From positions 204,530 through 268,529 of the forward strand of contig WTPW01000946.1 of assembly GCA_009809945.1 (NCBI GenBank): a DNA stretch of 64,000 bases, written 5' to 3'. The position numbers and the translations under genes were made by a program. The DNA is from Gigaspora margarita. Taxonomy: Eukaryota; Glomeromycota; Glomeromycetes; Diversisporales; Gigasporaceae. This document shows, in pieces, positions 12,591 through 22,352 of the stretch. The notes below the pieces were generated by a model that searched no databases, had not been told where the DNA came from, and saw only the letters and a program-made list of their open reading frames with translations. Position 1 is the stretch's first letter; each line of letters opens with the position of its first letter.

Positions 12591-12592
<2 letters not shown>

Positions 12593-12887
12593 TGAAAGTA
12601 GTTTAAAATATTACTATTTTTATCATTATTTTTTTTTTGGTTTTATTATTTTTGGTTTTATTTTTTTTTATTGTTTTTTTTTATAATAATATATAATAAA
12701 ATATATAATACTAATTAAAAATGTATATTTAATTTAAAATAATATATAATAATAATTAATAAAAAAATAAAATTTTATATTAAATTGTAAAACTTGTGAA
12801 AACCTATAAAATGTTTAAAAAATTTGCAAATAATATGATTATATGAATATAATATTACTAATTGATATCATATTAGATATACTGTAT
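12591..12887. other. AT-rich flank, no gene
   Basis: Begins with the 3' target duplication of the retroposon, then AT-rich and poly-T sequence without motifs I can name. Confidence 0.4.
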
Positions 12888-14932
12888 TACCATGAAATAA
12901 TGCGCATCTGTGCAGTAATTTGATTACCTGCATGCTATTTTGAGTGTGTGCATGTGCACTATTTTGAGATAACCTGATTTTTAACCTGTACCAGCTCTGA
13001 AAATCTAAACCTTAATATATATATATATATATAGGGAACTGTTATTGCCACTCTCTATTTTTGTTAATGCCACCTCTATCTGGGCTCTGACCTTCCGACC
13101 CAGGCATGTTGTACAAACAGAAATCACATGACTTTCAGATCCTTGCATTTTGGCCAATGGTTAGGTTATACGGAATCATGGTCACGTGATTCGCATAACA
13201 ATAATAACCAATCAAGATTTGAACCTGAAGTAGATTCAAATTAAACAACTACCTCATAATCGACAATAGTTACTACATAGTAAAGTCCAAATTCTACTAT
13301 GTAAATCGATTAACTTTATCTAAGTAAACAATTTGGGAGATCAAAATACATATATAGTAAAAATTTAGCAAGATTAGAGAACATTTTATTATTTGACTTT
13401 TAACTTTTACATTCATTGAAAAAATTAAAATTTTTTAAAAAAATATATTTGGTGAATGTAAAAATTAAAAGCTAAACAATAAAAGTTCTCCAATTTGTAT
13501 AAAAATTTTGTAGAATGTGCATTTTGCTCTTCTGAACATATTTACCTAAGTATGCATGATCAATTTATATAGTAAAGTTTGGACTTTACTATGTAGCAAC
13601 TACTTGTGATTGCTAAAAAACTTTTTTTTATTGAACAAAGTTCTTGTTAAAATGAACCCAAAACGACTCAATTTGAACCAAGTTCTGGTTCAAATGAACC
13701 AAAGTTAGTCAATTTGAGCAAATTTGGGTTTGTTTGAACCAGAACTTGGTTCATATTGAGCTGCTTTGAGATCATTTTAACCATTTGGTTCAAAATAAAC
13801 TAATCTCTGGTTTAATAGAAAGAGGTTTTTTAGCGATTGCAAGTAGTCACTACATAGTAAAGTCCAAATTTTACTATGTAGATCGATCATGCATGCTTAA
13901 GTAAATATGTTCAGAAGATCAAAATGCATATTTTACCAAATTTTTATACAAATCAGAGAACTTTTTATTATTTAGCTTTTAATTTTTACATTCATCGAAT
14001 ATATTTTTTTAAAAAATTTTAATTTTTTGTCAAAAGTAAAAGTTAAAAGTCAAATAATAAAATATTCTCCAATCTTGCAAAAATTTTACTATGTATGTAT
14101 TTTGATCTTCCAAATAAGTTTACTTAAGCAAAGATAATTGATTTACATAGTAGAATTTGGACTTTACTATGTAGTGACTATTGTTGATCGTGAGGTAGTA
14201 GTTTAATTTAAATCTACTTCAGGTTCAAATCTTGATTGGTTATTATTGTTACACGAATCACGTGACCATGATTTCGTGTAACCTAACCATTGGCCAAAAT
14301 GCAAGGATATGAAAGTCATATGATCTCCATTTGTACAATGTGACTGGGTCGAAAGAGTCAGAGCCCGAATAGGAGTAGCATTGAAAAAATAGGAGGTGGC
14401 AATATATATATAGGAACAATTAACCTATTGTTGAACTTCTATATAGTGCTAGTAAAAGGTGAATTATTTATTTTTTAAAATCTGCACTTATATATAAAGT
14501 ATCATCTGTAGATTTATGATCTTATTTTTCTTTGTTCTTTGGCATCATTATGCAGTACTCTAAGACCATTATAGTTCTAACTTTAAAAAGGATGTGCATA
14601 AAATATTTGTTTATTATCAAAAATTATATTCCAGTACTAAATCAAAAAGAATGCCTATAACAATTTATTATCCTGCTAGAATAAAAGTAGCACTAATTGA
14701 ACATTTAATGATAGTTATTCTTGAAGCAATTAAAGCTAAAAAGAATAAATATGAAGCATTCATTAAACACCTTTGATATGCATTCAATTAAATAGTATTC
14801 TATATAAAGTGTATGCTATTTCAGAATGTGCAAGGGCATTATTTCAAAACCAAGTATGCTATTTTTAGAATATGCAATTTTCAAAATAATGCACATGATC
14901 ATTATTTTGCAGTAATATGGTATACTGATTAA
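12888..14932. mobile_element. degenerate CpG-poor element with TACCATATTACTGCA-like ends, split by a foldback
   Basis: The left flank (taccatgaaataatgcgcat) and right flank (attattttgcagtaatatgg) are loosely inverted and resemble the 2049-2324 MITE with CpG changed to TpG or CpA. About 520 bp on the right (14405-14932) and 150 bp on the left remain outside the foldback. A 60-codon ORF at 14594-14776 matches nothing I know. Confidence 0.4.
13043..14404. mobile_element. 1.36-kb hierarchical foldback element
   Basis: The left end (tattgccactctctattttt) and right end mirror each other, and the match continues for almost the whole arm (about 13043-13625 against 13825-14404), for example gggctctgac, ttggccaatggttaggtta and ttgattggttattattgtt. 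Each arm is itself a palindrome (13265-13610 and 13845-14190) built on a ctacatagtaaagtccaaa module. The centre (about 13665-13765) is a third palindrome of gaaccaagttctggttc type. No ORF. One strand could fold into a branched structure over 1 kb long. Confidence 0.8.
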
Positions 14933-15002
14933 TATCTATATCAGATATATATCAATTACTATCACTAACAATAGAAATTGGCAGGGGTAAGATATCAATA
15001 CT

Positions 15003-15309
15003 ATATATTCCCAAAAATAAGCTACTCCAAAATAAGCTACCCCATGATTTTTTCAAAAATCTCAAAAAACATGTTAGCAGTTGCTACATATAAAATTCCA
15101 AATTTTACTAAGTAAATCTCAAAAGTGCCATTAAGTAAAGTTGTTCAAGGCACAAAAATACACTTAAATAAAAATTTCAAGTTATTTGGACTACTTTTTA
15201 TTAGTATGTTTTTAATTTTTCAAAAAATTCAACAATTTAAAAATAAGCTACTCCACGTTTTTTCATATAATTTTTGCCCCAAAAAGGTAGCTTATTTTTG
15301 GGAATATAT
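15003..15309. mobile_element. MITE with TATTCCCAAAAATAAGCTAC ends
   Basis: The ends tattcccaaaaataagctac and gtagcttatttttgggaata are perfect inverted repeats. The interior from about 15072 carries one half of the arm module seen in the foldback at 13265 (ctacatataaaattccaaat, ttactaagtaaatc, then aagtaaagttgttcaagg). A larger relative lies at 36213-36815. Confidence 0.75.
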
Positions 15310-15311
15310 GG

Positions 15312-15566
15312 TATATGGGGTGAGTCAATAGAAATCAAGCAAATTTTTTTTAGTACTTTTTTTTAAAAGTTTAAATCAAGATAATTTAACAAAAACTTGA
15401 TCAAATTTAATAATTTTTTTTAAATTAATTCTACAGGCTTATAAAATTAATTTAAAAAATTTTTTATCAAATTTAATTAAATTTTTGTTAAGTTATTTCT
15501 GTTCAAAGTTTTAAAAAAATTTTATTATAAAAAATTTGCTTTGTTTTTATTGACACACCCCATATA
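15312..15566. mobile_element. mariner-type MITE, TATATGGGGTGAGTCAATA ends
   Basis: The ends tatatggggtgagtcaatag and attgacacaccccatata are inverted, with the arms continuing through aaatcaagcaaatttttttt. Length 255 bp with TA-rich flanks. Ends starting GGGGTGTGTCAATA are typical of Tc1/mariner-derived MITEs (general knowledge). It abuts the previous MITE. Confidence 0.7.
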
Positions 15567-15636
15567 TCTAACTGGTTAGTAATCAATATATATCTATATA
15601 TAAAATTTGCTGATGCATAACATTATTTATGGATGC

Positions 15637-15685
15637 CCCTATGGTTTACTACTTGATTTACAAGATTATTGGAATTCTACCTTTA
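15637..15685 (-). pseudogene. 49-bp island of the split DDE transposase
   Basis: This short piece lies between the right end of copy A and the left end of copy B. Read on the minus strand, removing the two insertions joins it to FKA..FPDASAPFAFDNATSH on one side and to the 16216 segment on the other, in the order expected for the transposase. It is the key evidence that copies A and B inserted into one older gene. Confidence 0.5.
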
Positions 15686-16215
15686 GGGGGCATCCATAAA
15701 TAATGTTATGTACCCCTACATAGTAGCTCTTGACCCCTCCTCTACTATATAAAAAAAAATTTAAAAATCTATATGTTTATATATATAATTTTACAAAAAC
15801 TTGAATATATTATGACCCAGTGATTAATCTGGATGATTTTGGTACTATTCGATTTGTCTCTATGAGACAAATCCAATGATACCAAAATCATTTGATTTGG
15901 ATCACTGGATCACGTTTTATTAACGAAATACTATTGATTTTATAGAAATTTTATAAGATAATATAATAACCAATAGTATTTCGTTAATAAAACGTGATCC
16001 AGTAATCTAAATCAAATGATTTTAGTACCATTCGAATCCTCTCCTTGAGACGATTCGAATGGTACCAAAATAATCCAATTTTGACCACAGGATCAAGTTT
16101 TAGACAAATTTTTATAAAAAAATTGCGTTATATTGAGGAGGACCCCCTACATATTGGAAAATCGTTATATTTTGGGGGACCCCCCTCAAGCATAACGTTA
16201 TTTATGGATGCCCCC
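15686..16215. mobile_element. MITE copy B (GGGGGCATCCATAAATAA ends, TTA target duplication)
   Basis: Intact 530-bp copy: gggggcatccataaataatg at the left, cgttatttatggatgccccc at the right, flanked by TTA on both sides. A 3-bp TTA duplication and G-start ends suggest PIF/Harbinger. The body contains two GGTACCATTCGA hairpins (15834-15890 and 16019-16071) and a larger palindrome between them. No ORF; mobilised in trans if at all. Confidence 0.7.
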
Positions 16216-17240
16216 TTATTGCTATCTTTATTCAAATAAGTTATGATACATACTTCTGATAGAAGATTAGAAAAAGTAATCTAAAAACTGATTTCAATTA
16301 AAATTTTGATTATAAAAAAATAACATTTAAGAATTAAATATATATCTTATCTTCTTTATACAATACTAAATGTCACCAATGTTAGTAAGAAATTTGCTTA
16401 TATGAACTGACTATTTTTGGCCTTTTTTACAAAGTAGTTGTTTTCTTTTTGACATTTACAACCAATGCTTTTTATCATATGCTAAGAAGGTGCACTTATT
16501 ATGTGTTACCAAAATTATATAAAATCTGGTTTAGTTTCTTGTTCCTATTTTCATTAGAAATACTATCTTATGTCTTTATATTCTAATATTCTTTCCAAAA
16601 ATCTTTTTTAATAAGCTACTATATCTGCATGCTTATAACTGTTCATATATACTCTTTTTAGCTAACAAATATTCAAACCCAAATGTTTTTAACTACTTTT
16701 AGGCAGTTCTTGCAATATTGTTAATAATAAATCAAAGCAAGACTTGGAAGTACTTTTTTTATTTATATGCTTTGCCATTTACTTGGATTTATACTCTATT
16801 TGTTTAATCAAAGAAAGAACATAACTTGCATTAAAATATTCTCATTCCACAAACAACTCTAGGGTTTTGGATATTTGCCCTGTCTTGAAATTGGAATTGT
16901 ACTATTTTGAACATAATTAACTGACTATGCATATATGCAATAGATAATAAGCACTCCTTCTAGCTGTCTCTGCTACAATAATGCTTGCTTTGACTTTTTT
17001 TTAGCTACACTCTACAAGATTAAGATAAGATAATATAATATAAAAATAGGCCTTTTCCACCTTACTATGCTCATTACTTTTGACTTCTTTTTCTAATTGT
17101 TTAATAACATTACCCAACATCTTAGAATACATACTATAACATTTATCAACCTCAACTTCAAATTCACTCTCAAAGTTACTATCTAAATCAATTGTATTAT
17201 GATTCATATTTGCACTTACTCTCTTTTTCACAAAAGATAC
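16216..17240 (-). pseudogene. DDE transposase relic, N-terminal half
   Basis: On the minus strand: an acidic N-terminal stretch (MNHNTIDLDSNFESEFEVEV) followed by VAETARRSAYYLLH, a LELFVE.EYF piece, a SYKHADIVAY.KRFLERILEYKD piece (about 16560-16630) and a CTFLAYDKKHWL-like first catalytic region near 16470, ending with KFLTNIG. This is the motif series of the N-terminal half of the DDE family whose C-terminal half lies at 8330-9093. Stops and frameshifts are frequent; the longest open stretch is 17001-17231. It is dead but clearly ordered. The family is known to me from Rhizophagus proteins; superfamily name uncertain. Confidence 0.6.
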
Positions 17241-17583
17241 ATTAAAGCAATTTATATTAATTTTAATTCATGCTATAGTAAACAAAAAAAATTTATTAGC
17301 TAATAACTTACTAGTATCCAAAATGATTCTAACTTGGGTGTTTCAATTGCAGCTTTTTGCTATAGTTGTCTTTGTCATCATTTTGTTTTCACAAAATTTC
17401 TAATATATACAAGTGATCAATAAGTAGTTACTTCTAAAACTGCTTGTAACAGTTGTAATAATGTTATTTGTATCTTTATCTCTGACAATATTTACTTTTG
17501 TATCACTATTCTCATTGTTATCAATTTGTCATTAAATTTATTACTATTACTACTATAAGTTTCTAAAACTTCTATCTAATGCT
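17241..17583. other. AT-rich upstream of transposase relic
   Basis: May include the decayed 5' part of the transposase gene. I see no readable domain, terminal repeat or intact ORF. Confidence 0.4.
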
Positions 17584-17591
17584 AGTTTTAG

Positions 17592-18056
17592 TAGAGATTA
17601 TACCCGAGTCAGGTATTACCCGAGTTACTCGTGGTTAACTGGTTAACTGAGTAATGACTAGAGTTTTCCGAGTAGGTTCACCTGAGTAATACCCAGGTAG
17701 ATTCACCCAAGTAATACCCAATATATATACCTGGGTAATATCCAAGTAGGTGGATCTAAATAATACCTGGGTAAATCAAATATTAAGAACTAATAGGTGT
17801 CATCAAATACAAGACTTTTATATATCATAACTTTAAACTTTAAAATACTTGTTATATGTCACTAAACAGATTATATAATAGAATAGATATAAAATTTGAT
17901 TGGCTACAATAATTCATGTAACCAATCACATGATAGCTTACTCAGGTAAAATGAGTAAGATTTTATACCTGGGATATCTATTGATTACCTGAGTAACCTG
18001 TGGGTTTACTCACTGGTTAACTGAGTAACATTTTTTTTGGCTGAGTACAATCACTA
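17592..18056. mobile_element. hAT-type MITE with 8-bp target duplication
   Basis: The left end tagagattatacccgagtc and right end ctgagtacaatcacta are inverted. Flanks AGTTTTAG (17584-17591) and ATTTTTAG (18057-18064) match at 7 of 8 positions. The interior is packed with acctgggtaatacc palindromes. Length 465 bp, no ORF. It shares terminal style with the 112-bp element at 34276-34387. Confidence 0.8.
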
Positions 18057-18129
18057 ATTTTTAGCTTTTTTTTGCATTTTAATTTTTTTTGTAAATGGGT
18101 CTTTTTTTTAGATAATTGTGCCATTCATG

Positions 18130-18280
18130 AATGATGCTATTTTAATTTATTTATCTTTTTTTATTTTTTTATTTTTTTTATTTTTTATTTTTATTTTTTT
18201 TATTTTTTTATTATTTTTTTATTTTTTTTATTTTTATTTTTATTTTTTTTATTTTTTTATTTTTTATTTTTTTTTGTCAT
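18130..18280. repeat. T-rich (ATTTTTT)n low-complexity tract
   Basis: Runs of T broken by single A. The apparent Phe-rich ORF is an artefact of this tract. Confidence 0.85.
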
Positions 18281-19129
18281 ACATTTTTACTTCAAAATAA
18301 CCACAAAATAAGATAGACCCATTGCCAGAAATTTATACCTCTTATATTTTATCATGTTAACAAATCAAGTAAACTATTAACAGGTGTAATGATATGAAAA
18401 CTAATCTTTTGAAATATAATAGATTTTCTCACCACAAAATAAATAATTCAATAAGTTTTGGCAAGTATTAACATGCCAAATTTTTACACATTTGATAACA
18501 CTTTATTTCTTTTCCTCCTACCCTATTACTTGCTAATTCTTATTAAATATTGAATGGGTTTGTAAATGGGTATTTGCTCATAAAAACATCTTTCACATTA
18601 TCTCTATATAATAACTTTTGGGATTAAAAGGGTTGTTTATTTATAGTAGTTTGAGAATTTTTATTTTATTATCAACAGATTACATAATTAATGTATTATT
18701 AATGCATTATTACAAATTAAACAATAAACCTGCATAATAATAATATACAGTAGTAATAATAATAATATAGTAATAATAATAATAAGGTAACTGATATATT
18801 CTTACAACCAATCAACCAATCATATTAAATATCACACATTCGAACCAATAGGAGGTCTTATTTTAGTATTATGTAAGCAGCCAAATTTCTGCTTGAATTA
18901 GTAAAGTCAGACAACTTAAAAAAGATATTACACAATAAAATTTTAATTAATTAAAAAAATAAACTTCATAGCTTTGTTCTTTAGATTTGATTTAAGAGAT
19001 TTGATTTATAACTATTTTAGTTTTTTATTTATAAGCTTTTAAAGATTATATATTTTATATATTGATTTAAGGATTTGTGCACTGTATGAGAGTAAAAAAA
19101 TTAACAAGGTGGTATGAATATAAATTAGT
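18281..19129. other. AT-rich spacer, no gene
   Basis: Contains an aataataat microsatellite (18735-18785) and an accaatcaaccaatcat phrase like those inside the 10740 and 19363 MITEs. No ORF or element border. Confidence 0.45.
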
Positions 19130-19131
19130 GA

Positions 19132-19212
19132 TTGGAGCTCATATTTGTTGGAGGTATATTGGCCACAATAATGGCCTATATACCTCTAACAAATATACGA
19201 TCTGATCACTGA
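19132..19212. repeat. 80-bp hairpin (AGTGATTGGAGCTC / GATCTGATCACT)
   Basis: gctcatatttgttggaggta is mirrored by acctctaacaaatatacga, around the centre tggccacaataatggcc. A compact palindrome, possibly a minimal foldback MITE. Confidence 0.6.
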
Positions 19213-19362
19213 TCTACACCTATACTACTGTACTAATATTTTTTACCCACTATACAATAATTTATAAATATCATGCTTAACCTAATCAAATTGTATCTTG
19301 GTTAAAAGCAAGCTTTATAAAGTAAAAAAATATAGTATAAAATATATAAAGTAGTATATATT

Positions 19363-19884
19363 ATATAGTTCAGAACAGCAAAATACTTCTACTTTTTATT
19401 AATAAAAACTTTAAATTATTATAGCTTTTTTAAAATATATTATCAAAAAATCCTTTGACAAATTTATAGATTTTTAACTAAACTATATTTCTGTTAGAGA
19501 ATTTTTTATTATTTTTGATTTAAAGAAATTATTAAAAGTTAAAGTTTATAATGATTTAAAAATTGGTATTTAATATAAAAAAATATACAGACACACTCCC
19601 ATATAATCACACTATCGGGACCGATAAAATGTGTTCTTATATAGAAATGTGCTTATGTAGAGAGTAATTTTTATATGTTTAATAGTAGTTGGTTCAAAAA
19701 ATAAAGGTGCTTATAAAGAAATGTGCTTATATAGGAGATGCTTATATGGGAGTGCGACTGTATATTAAATTAACCAATCAGAATTAATTTTACAAATTAG
19801 CCAATCATAATTGATTATATAAGCATCAAAAATTAGCATCTTATATATATAGAGTAGATGTTTTATGCTGTTCTAAACTGTATA
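19363..19884. mobile_element. MITE, second member of the ACAGTNCTGAACAGC family
   Basis: Left end atagttcagaacagcaaaat and right end gctgttctaaactgtat are inverted and match the family of 10740-11182, including the attagccaatca phrase inside. It is opened by the pogo-like element at 19588-19760. Confidence 0.65.
19588..19760. mobile_element. pogo-like MITE nested in the 19363 element
   Basis: cagacacactcccatataat at the left and atatgggagtgcgactg at the right are inverted, flanked on each side by TA. CAGTCG..CTCCCATATAA ends and a TA target are typical of pogo/Tigger derivatives. Length 173 bp. Confidence 0.75.
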
Positions 19885-20149
19885 TATTAACAATATATAA
19901 AGAACTACTATCATCATAATGCAATTATTTTGGTTTTTTAATTGTAAATTTTTTAATTTTGGAACTATTTAATTATTTTCACTTTGGCCCTTATATGGAA
20001 TTATTTACATTTTCAGGTTTTTATATAATTTTTCCAATAAATAAGGGTTAAAAAGTTATGAACTAACTTAACTTATTAATAAATATTCTTTATATTTAAA
20101 AAATTAATGCAATTAAATAGTAACTCATATGAATAGTTTATTTTAAACA

Positions 20150-21190
20150 TTTAGATTAATGTATTTTTCATACTTACCAGACATAGAATATGTTCTCTTA
20201 AAATAGGTCCAAATATTGTCTATAAAAAAAATATAATAAAAATATATAAATTTACTATAAACTTTAAGCTAAAGATTCTTTTTAGCTTAACTTATTAACT
20301 TAAAATTTAATTTTATAGTTATATAGAACAAGAAAAGGAAAAAAATTGAGCTTAAAAACCAATTTAAAATTTTGTAAATTTTGCAAAATTTAAAATGTAA
20401 TTTTGTCAAAAAACAAATATTTACTAATTTTAAAACAGAAATTATAAGTAAAATTATGCTCTGAACAACTTTACTTAGTAACAAAATATAGGTTATCTTG
20501 ACAACAAAATAAGTTAGCTATATACCAAAGTTAAAATTTTGTGTTTTGTAATATAAACCCTTTTTTTTTTATCAAGATAACTTGCTTTGGGCTTCTAAGT
20601 AACCTTGTTCAGCATGTAATTTTACTTATGCTAAAGTTACAATACAGTTCTCAGACCTTTTACTAAGTGAAATATGGTGCTAAAGTTAGAAAAAAATTTT
20701 TTTAAAAAAAATTTTTCTAATTTTAACACTATTTTTTACTTAGTAAAAGGTTCAAAAAAACACATTTTGATTTTAATATAAGTAAAATTACATGCTGAAC
20801 AAATTTACTTGAAGCACAAAGTATTACAAAACAGAAAATTTAACTTTGGTATATAGCTAACTTATTTTTTTGTCAAGATTACCTATATTTTGCTACTAAG
20901 TAAAGTTGTTCAAAGCATAATTTTACATATAATTTCTGTTTTAAAATTAGTAAATATTTGTTTTTGACAAAGTTATATTTTGAAATTTTGCAAAATTAAC
21001 AAAATTTTTTAAATTGGTTTTTAAGCTCAATTTTTTCTCCTTTTCTTGTTCTATATAACTGTAAAATTTAATTTTTAAGTTAATAAGTTAAGTTTAAAAG
21101 AATCTTCTAATCAATATTTATAGTGAATTCATATATTTTTATTATAATTTTTAGTATAGACAGCAATCAAAAGAACATGTCCTATGTCAG
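20150..21190. mobile_element. 1-kb multi-level palindrome
   Basis: The sequence is symmetric about roughly 20707: for instance aatttaattttatagttata, gagcttaaaaaccaatttaa and gttatcttgacaacaaaata on the left are mirrored at 21060, 21030 and 20880. Each arm holds a second palindrome (20440-20640 and 20775-20945) based on tgctctgaacaactttactt. Symmetry fades beyond 20230 and 21120. The ORF at 20287-20484 is spurious. Confidence 0.75.
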
Positions 21191-21939
21191 AAATTAAATG
21201 TAGATATTCATGATAGTTTATTTAAATACTTAGGTTCGCACTTTGGATCGACAATTTTTGCAATTTTTTGATTCCCATGGGTCTGCAATAACTACCCTAA
21301 CCTTATGTTCATCATATTTTATGAAATTTATTTATCGATACATAAAAGGAAAATACAGTGAATAATTAAAATGAGTTCCACAAAATACGATGAAGTCAAA
21401 GTGACTACTATATTGTAATCACAGAACTTACTGGACTCAAAAAATTACGAAAATTATCTATCCAATGAAATTGAAAAGAGCGAAAAAATGCTTTGAACGC
21501 CATAAAATAAATGAATTAAATAGCAAATAATTATAACTCAAATAACATATTTAAATAACAAAAGTTCTTTGTTTCAAAATTAATGTGAATAAAGTAATTA
21601 AATAATCAATATTCATGTTCTTCGTAGTTGCAGACTGAAATGAAATTAAACAGTAAATACTCATAAATAAATTATTTTAAACATAAGTTATATAATATTA
21701 AATAATAATATTCATAACTCGAATAGCTTATTTAAATGCATAACATCGATAAATATTACTAGGAAAACGGATACCGTTTGTGTCCGAAGCCAAGAATAAA
21801 CATCGGGCTGATCCGTGTCGATCTCTATAGCTGATTGGCTAAAATGTGCACACGTGACTGGAATCCAACACAAAATCATGTCCATTGCTGTACTATAGAG
21901 TTCTCGATATGCTTCGACATAAAAATAACCCACCGAACC
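21191..21939. other. intergenic region with a fragment shared with a hAT element
   Basis: CpG-containing AT-rich DNA. The 22-bp string starting tcgggctgatccgtgtcgat at about 21804 occurs again inside the hAT-type MITE at 23314-23780, so part of this stretch is repeat-derived. No convincing gene; the 73-codon ORF at 21712-21933 has no recognisable domain. Confidence 0.45.
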
Positions 21940-22130
21940 AAGCCGTTTTCCAAATGACCCAGGTCATTCCAAATGACACAGGCCATTTCCAAATGACCTG
22001 AGTCATTTGGTCACGAGTCACTTTCAAATGACCCGGAATTTAAATGACCGTAATGACCAGTCATTTGAGGTCATTTCAGGTCACTTGCAAAATTAGCAAA
22101 TGACCAACAGGTCATTTACCATCCTTGATA
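21940..22130. mobile_element. palindromic AAATGACC repeat, probable hAT-type MITE
   Basis: Alternating aaatgacc and ggtcattt units make the whole stretch self-complementary. The right end reads (reverse) tcaaggatggtaaatgacc and the left ccaagccgttttccaaatga. The ends are in the style of hAT MITEs, but no 8-bp duplication is clear. Confidence 0.5.
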
Positions 22131-22352
22131 AACGACACATAAGATTATATATAATGTGAGATGTATCGTAGAGAGAGAGATATAATATAGGATAGTTAAT
22201 TGAAATAAAATAAATTAAAAAATCAACAAAATTTATTGGATATATAAATATAATGATATTATAGTATAATTATATTTTTTTTTAAAGTAAAATAAAAAAA
22301 TTTTTAACATGCTCTTTGTAATAATTATTTTTACAGCAAAATACTTTAATAT
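22131..22352. other. 3' flank of the P450 gene
   Basis: AT-rich with a gagagaga tract near 22176. No canonical AATAAA is seen directly after the stop on the minus strand; an attaaagt variant lies just downstream of the stop codon. Confidence 0.4.

Larger units (their letters stand above)
9094..15636. mobile_element. interrupted MITE copy A (GGGGCATCCATAAATAATG ends), filled with nested insertions
   Basis: The left end ggggcatccataaataatg starts at 9094 and the body runs to about 9600, closely matching copy B at 15686-16215. The missing right end (cataacattatttatggatg then cccc) is found at 15612-15636. Both ends are flanked by TAT. The simplest reading is one ~530-bp element opened by about 6 kb of later insertions. 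Three-base target duplications and G-rich ends fit PIF/Harbinger-type MITEs, but no transposase is present. The body holds two copies of the short GGTACCATTCGA hairpin (9241-9295 and 9423-9474). Confidence 0.6.

Noticed and set aside
9241-16071. CRISPR-like interpretation of the repeated short hairpins
   Set aside because: The copies are not regularly spaced, have no unique spacers between them, and the genome is eukaryotic.
18118-18300. Phe-rich ORF
   Set aside because: Low-complexity T tract read as Phe, Tyr and Leu codons.
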